DNA from: an uncultured Eubacteriales bacterium
Lineage (GTDB): Bacteria > Bacillota > Clostridia > Oscillospirales > Acutalibacteraceae
Assembly: GCA_934615635.1 (NCBI GenBank)
Contig: CAKTTT010000078.1
Coordinates: 1-9,813, forward strand
Direction of reading: 5' to 3'
DNA length: 9,813 bases
Made by a program: the position numbers and the translations under genes. The number at the start of each line of letters is the position of its first letter. Within the stretch, counting starts at the first letter, position 1. The notes under the pieces were generated by a model. That model was not told the DNA's origin, ran no database searches, and saw only the letters and a program-made list of their open reading frames with translations. Shown in pieces: positions 6,415 through 9,813 of the stretch.

Positions 6415-6444
6415 TTGCACGGAATAAACCGGATATGCTATAAT
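6415..6444 (+). promoter_or_regulatory. Promoter of the pyr operon, extended -10
   Basis: TTGCAC (6415-6420) is 18 bases from TATAAT (6439-6444), and a TGC just before the -10 gives an extended -10 element. The RNA should start near 6451, leaving a leader of about 55 bases. A second -10-like TATAAT lies at 6403-6408 with no good -35. The nine-base string CTATAATAT is repeated exactly at 6402-6410 and 6438-6446. Confidence 0.72.
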
Positions 6445-6461
6445 ATGAAGTTAGAATAAGC

Positions 6462-6478
6462 GTCAAAATTTGTCAAAA
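6462..6478 (+). repeat. Direct repeat GTCAAAA in the pyr leader
   Basis: GTCAAAA occurs at 6462-6468 and 6472-6478, exactly 10 bases (one helical turn) apart, between the predicted RNA start and the pyrC ribosome site. It could be a repressor site or an RNA-binding site, or chance. Confidence 0.35.
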
Positions 6479-6505
6479 ACAAGGAACAGGGGAGGCGGAC
6501 CGGAT

Positions 6506-7786
6506 ATGGCGCAGAAAGGGATTTTCATACGCGGCGCCAGGGTGCTGGATCCGTCCAGCGGTATGGATGGAACGGCTGACGTCCGGATCGACGGCGACAG
6601 GATAACCGCTGTCGGCCACGGCCTTTCCGCCGATGGCTGTACGGTTTTGGAGGCGACCGGCCTTTGCTGTGCTCCCGGGCTGGTGGATATGCACGTGCAT
6701 TTCCGGGAGCCCGGGCAGACCCATAAAGAGGATATCCACAGCGGCTGCCGGGCGGCCGCTGCCGGGGGCGTCACCTCGGTGGTGTGTATGCCCAACACCA
6801 CTCCGGCCTGCGATACGCCGGAACGCGTGCGATGGATCCGGGAACGGGCGGTGGGAGCCGATGCGAGGGTGTATCCGGCGGCGGCTATCACCGCCTCTCT
6901 GGGAGGCGAAACGCTTACAGACTTCGACCGGTTGAAGGAAGCCGGCGCGGTGGCGGTGACGGACGACGGGCGGCCGGTTCCCACGGCGGACAAAATGATG
7001 CAGGCGATGGAAAAAGCTGCCGCCTGCGGCTTGCCTGTTCTTTCCCATTGCGAGGAACTGACCCTGGTGCGGGGCGGTATTATGAACGAAGGCGCCGTTT
7101 CCCGTTCACTGGGCGTTCCCGGCCTCCATCGGGGAGCGGAGGAGGTGGCCACCGCCAGGGAAATCGCCCTTGCCGCTGCCACCGGCTGCCCGGTGCATAT
7201 TTGTCACGTCAGTACAAAAGGAAGCGCCCAGCTCATCCGGGATGCCCGCCGCCGCGGCGTTCCCGTGACGGGAGAGACCGCTCCCCATTATTTTACGATG
7301 ACCGACGCCCTGCTCCAAGGCCGGGATGCCGATTACCGGATGAATCCGCCGCTGCGTTCCGATGAAGATGTAGCGGCGATTCTTGCAGGTATAGCCGACG
7401 GGACCCTCACGGTGATCGCCACCGACCACGCGCCCCACGCGCCTTGGGAGAAGGCGGATTTTGAAAAGGCGCCCAACGGCGCCCTGGGGCTGGAAACCAG
7501 CCTGGCCGCGGGAATCACCGCGCTGGTGCGGCCGGGACATATTTCCCTGCTGCGTCTCCTGGAACTGATGTCCACCTCGCCCGCCCGCCTGCTGGGGATT
7601 CCGGGCGGTACGCTGGAGCCGGGCGTGCCGGCGGATATCCTGCTGTTCGACCCGGAGGAAACCTGGACGGTGGAGCCGGATCGGCTTCACAGCAAATCCC
7701 GGAACACCCCCTTCAAGGGAATGAAACTGACCGGTCGGGTCCGGTATACCCTGCTGGGCGGACGGATTGTATGGCAAGCTGAATAG
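6506..7786 (+). CDS. pyrC: Dihydroorotase, class I
   Basis: Closes N-carbamoyl-aspartate to dihydroorotate, the third step of de novo pyrimidine synthesis, as a zinc amidohydrolase in the cytoplasm. The 426-residue product shows the full metal and catalytic set of class I enzymes: His63 and His65 in DMHVHFREPG (61-70), Asp153 in VTDDG (the bridging Asp of this class), His181 in SHCEE, His234 in HICHVST, and Asp307 in ATDHAPH. GGVTSVVCMPNT (87-98) and ETAPHYF (257-263) are further family signatures. Length is normal. The ATG at 6506 has GGAGG (6491-6495) 10 bases away. A TTG at 6470 keeps the frame open upstream but has no ribosome site. It is the first gene of a pyr operon, followed by pyrF after 34 bases with no terminator. 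Identification is secure. Confidence 0.97.
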   Translation: MAQKGIFIRGARVLDPSSGMDGTADVRIDGDRITAVGHGLSADGCTVLEATGLCCAPGLVDMHVHFREPGQTHKEDIHSGCRAAAAGGVTSVVCMPNTTPACDTPERVRWIRERAVGADARVYPAAAITASLGGETLTDFDRLKEAGAVAVTDDGRPVPTADKMMQAMEKAAACGLPVLSHCEELTLVRGGIMNEGAVSRSLGVPGLHRGAEEVATAREIALAAATGCPVHICHVSTKGSAQLIRDARRRGVPVTGETAPHYFTMTDALLQGRDADYRMNPPLRSDEDVAAILAGIADGTLTVIATDHAPHAPWEKADFEKAPNGALGLETSLAAGITALVRPGHISLLRLLELMSTSPARLLGIPGGTLEPGVPADILLFDPEETWTVEPDRLHSKSRNTPFKGMKLTGRVRYTLLGGRIVWQAE

Positions 7787-7820
7787 CTTTACAGAAATAC
7801 AGCAAACAACGGAGGTAGCT

Positions 7821-8738
7821 ATGGCGCTGGACAGATTGATCGATGCGGTCAAACGGACGGGAAATCCTACGGTGGCGGGCTTGGATCCCAAGCTGGAGTA
7901 TTTGCCCCCCTCAATGGTGAGCAGACATCTGCAGGAATACGGCGAAACCCTGGAGGGGGCCGCCGCCGCGATCCTGGAATTCAATAAAGGACTGATCGAC
8001 GCCCTGTGGGACATTGTGCCGGCGATCAAGCCCCAGGCCGCTTATTATGAGATACTGGGCTGGCCCGGGATACGGGCGCTGGCCGAGACCATCGTCTATG
8101 CCCGGGCTAAGGGTATGTTCGTGATTACCGACGGCAAGCGCAACGATATCGGCACCACCATGGAAGCCTATGCCGCCGCCCATATGGGACGGGTGCGGGT
8201 GGGGGAAGCCTCCTGCACCCCCTTCGGCGGGGATGCGCTGACCGTCAACGGATATTTGGGCAGCGACGGCATCCGCCCGCTGCTGGAGGTTTGCCGTCAG
8301 GCGGATACCGCTATTTTTGTGCTGGTGAAAACCTCCAATCCCTCCTCGGGAGAGTTGCAGGACCGTCTGATAGACGGGCAGCCCGTCTACCGGCGGATGG
8401 GAGAAATGTGCGAAAAATGGGGGGAAGAGCTTCCCGGCCGATATGGATATTCCGGCGTGGGGGCCGTTGTGGGCGCCACCTGGCCCCAGCAGATCGAGGA
8501 GCTGCGGCAGGCGCTTCCCCGCACCTATTTTCTGGTACCCGGTTACGGCGCCCAGGGCGGCGGCGCGGCCGATGTGGCGGGAGCCTTTGACGACAAGGGC
8601 ATGGGGGCCATCGTCAATTCCTCCCGGGGCATCCTCTGCGCCTGGAAAAAAGAGGGCTGCGCGCCCGAGGAATTCGCGGCGGCCGCCCGGCGGGAGGCGC
8701 TGCGGATGAAAGCGGATATCGTGGGGGCCATCCGGTAA
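7821..8738 (+). CDS. pyrF: Orotidine-5'-phosphate decarboxylase, subtype 2
   Basis: Decarboxylates OMP to UMP, the last step of de novo pyrimidine synthesis. At 305 residues it is the longer subtype-2 form (TIGR02127) rather than the roughly 230-residue B. subtilis/E. coli type. Active-site residues are all present: Asp21 in AGLDPK, Lys70 in AIKPQAAYYE, and the central DGKRNDIG (104-111) with its Asp-Lys-Asp set (Asp104, Lys106, Asp109). The phosphate-binding region is VPGYGAQGG (239-247), and NSSRG at 266-270 supplies the conserved Arg. The ATG at 7821 follows GGAGG with 5 bases between. An in-frame ATG at 7767 would overlap the end of pyrC and has no ribosome site. It sits between pyrC and carA, so the enzymes for the first, third and last steps are made together. 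Confidence 0.96.
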   Translation: MALDRLIDAVKRTGNPTVAGLDPKLEYLPPSMVSRHLQEYGETLEGAAAAILEFNKGLIDALWDIVPAIKPQAAYYEILGWPGIRALAETIVYARAKGMFVITDGKRNDIGTTMEAYAAAHMGRVRVGEASCTPFGGDALTVNGYLGSDGIRPLLEVCRQADTAIFVLVKTSNPSSGELQDRLIDGQPVYRRMGEMCEKWGEELPGRYGYSGVGAVVGATWPQQIEELRQALPRTYFLVPGYGAQGGGAADVAGAFDDKGMGAIVNSSRGILCAWKKEGCAPEEFAAAARREALRMKADIVGAIR

Positions 8739-8744
8739 AACCGG
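8732..8744 (+). repeat. Small hairpin over the pyrF stop codon
   Basis: CCGGT (8732-8736) and ACCGG (8740-8744) can pair around AAA, enclosing the pyrF stop. CCGGCTT is then repeated at 8741-8747 and 8756-8762. No T-run follows, so transcription should continue into carA. The structure could affect mRNA stability, but the evidence is slight. Confidence 0.25.
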
Positions 8745-8794
8745 CTTCCGGCAATCCGGCTTGTCTTGTATCGTCAGAAAGGAATGATGGATAG

Positions 8795-9813
8795 ATGAAA
8801 AAGGCTTACCTGCTTTTGGAGGACGGCGCGCTGTATCAGGGATACGCCATGGGGGCGCAGGGAGACGCGCTGGGCGAGGTGGTGTTCAACACCGACATGA
8901 CCACCAGCCAGGATCTGCTGCAGGATCCCACCTATTCCGGCCAGATCGTGGTGCAGACCTATCCGCTGATCGGCAATCGCGGAGTGGACCCGGAAAGTCC
9001 TTCCCGTTTGGTAGCCAGTGGCTATGTGGTCAGAGAATGGTGCGTGGAACCCACCGACGCCCATGAGTTCGTCACGCTGGACGAATATCTCAAGCGGCAG
9101 GGGATCGTCGGTCTGTGCGGCATCGACACCCGGGCGCTGACCCGCCATATCCGGGATCACGGCGTGATGAACGGCATGATCCTGGACAACCTCGAAAACC
9201 GGGAGGATCGCTTGCAGCAGATGCGGGACTACCGGGTTCCGCCGGCGGTGGGGAAGATCACCGTAAACAAGCCGCAGCGTTTCGTAGCGGAAAACGCCCG
9301 CTTCGAGCTGGCCGTGCCGGACTACGGCTTCCGCCGCTCTATCCTGGATTTCCTTCTCAGCCGCGGCTGCAGCGTCACCATTTATCCCGCGTATACCCCG
9401 GCTAAGGAGCTGCTGGCATCCGGTGCGGATGGCTTTGTGCTGTCCGACGGCCCCGGCGACCCCTGGGACAATCCGGAAATCGTGGAGATTATCCGGGAGC
9501 TTGCCAAAGCGGACAAGCCGATTTTCGGCTGGGGATTGGGTCATCAGCTAATGGCCGTGGCGGCGGGCTACCGGATCGAAAAGCTGCCGGTGGGGCACCG
9601 GGGCAGCAATCAGCCGGTGCGCAACCTGGATAACGGCAGGGTCATGGTGACCGAGCAGAATCACGGTTACACAGTGGCGCTGGATAGCTTAGACGACGAA
9701 GCGGAGGCTTTTCTGCGCAACGTCAACGACGGCACCGTGGAAGGGCTGCGCTACAAAAATCATCCCATCCTGACCGTCCAATTCGAGCCGGCGGACGGCA
9801 ACGGCTATCAGGA
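8795..9813 (+). CDS. carA: Carbamoyl-phosphate synthase small subunit with lost glutaminase triad (3' end outside window)
   Basis: The first 339 residues are visible, and the gene runs off the right edge. CarA normally hydrolyses glutamine and passes ammonia to CarB for carbamoyl phosphate. The N-terminal domain is recognisable: VVFNTDMT (29-36), QIVVQTYPLIGN (50-61), GIDTRALTRHIRDHGVM (109-125). The C-terminal class I amidotransferase domain is complete in outline: LSDGPGDP (216-223), GLGHQ (247-251), GHRGSNQPV (267-275), QNHGY (288-292). The catalytic residues are gone. The usual GICLGHQ is GWGLGHQ, putting Gly247 in place of the nucleophilic Cys. The usual VQ(F/Y)HPEA is VQFEPAD, putting Glu331 for His and Ala333 for Glu. 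There is no frameshift or stop, and the rest of the fold is conserved, so this looks like a maintained pseudo-glutaminase rather than decay. The start at 8795 follows AAAGGA by 11 bases and overlaps a tiny upstream frame. pyrF precedes it by 56 bases. carB would be expected next. Confidence 0.9.
   Translation, partial: MKKAYLLLEDGALYQGYAMGAQGDALGEVVFNTDMTTSQDLLQDPTYSGQIVVQTYPLIGNRGVDPESPSRLVASGYVVREWCVEPTDAHEFVTLDEYLKRQGIVGLCGIDTRALTRHIRDHGVMNGMILDNLENREDRLQQMRDYRVPPAVGKITVNKPQRFVAENARFELAVPDYGFRRSILDFLLSRGCSVTIYPAYTPAKELLASGADGFVLSDGPGDPWDNPEIVEIIRELAKADKPIFGWGLGHQLMAVAAGYRIEKLPVGHRGSNQPVRNLDNGRVMVTEQNHGYTVALDSLDDEAEAFLRNVNDGTVEGLRYKNHPILTVQFEPADGNGYQ

Noticed and set aside
9527..9541. A frameshift or sequencing error as the reason for the missing Cys in carA
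   Set aside because: The frame is continuous to the window edge with strong family similarity on both sides, and the HPE motif about 250 bases later is changed as well, so one local error cannot explain it.

Overview
The window looks like chromosomal DNA of a fairly GC-rich low-temperature-independent Firmicute of class Clostridia, most like the Oscillospiraceae/Ruminococcaceae. This rests on strong AGGAGG-type ribosome sites, sigma-A promoters close to consensus, a Clostridia-style GalK signature, subtype-2 PyrF, and a pyrC-pyrF-carA gene order. This placement is inferred from gene style, not from any search.

Layout. (1) 97-2406, minus strand: a two-gene galactose operon, galK then galT (Leloir pathway), with no galE in view. 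(2) 2407-2539: a compact divergent control region with back-to-back promoters and a cre/LacI-type operator-like sequence between the two -35 boxes. (3) 2540-3388, plus: an AraC-family regulator, probably the local galactose regulator. (4) 3451-4867, plus: a near-consensus promoter driving an unrecognised four-helix membrane protein and a zinc-ribbon/Pro-Gln-rich/TM2 membrane protein, closed by a strong bidirectional terminator. (5) 4883-5261, minus: two very small genes whose products resemble each other and end at the same terminator from the other side. (6) 5408-6367, plus: a radical SAM protein of the TIGR01212 family (YhcC/YtqA, the latter named MnmL in tRNA wobble-uridine modification). 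(7) 6415 to the right edge, plus: the start of a de novo pyrimidine operon, pyrC (dihydroorotase), pyrF (OMP decarboxylase) and carA (carbamoyl-phosphate synthase small subunit, cut off by the window).

The most striking observation is in carA. The reading frame is intact and the family fold is recognisable, but all three residues of the class I glutaminase catalytic triad are replaced: the nucleophilic Cys by Gly, and the His and Glu of the HPE motif by Glu and Ala. The product should not hydrolyse glutamine in the normal way. That suggests an ammonia-dependent carbamoyl-phosphate synthase or a re-purposed structural/regulatory subunit in a pyrimidine operon. Second-tier observations are the tandem small paralogues, the cre-like operator in the gal control region, the uncharacterised membrane gene pair, and operator-like and repeated sequences around the pyr promoter, where no PyrR attenuator is visible.
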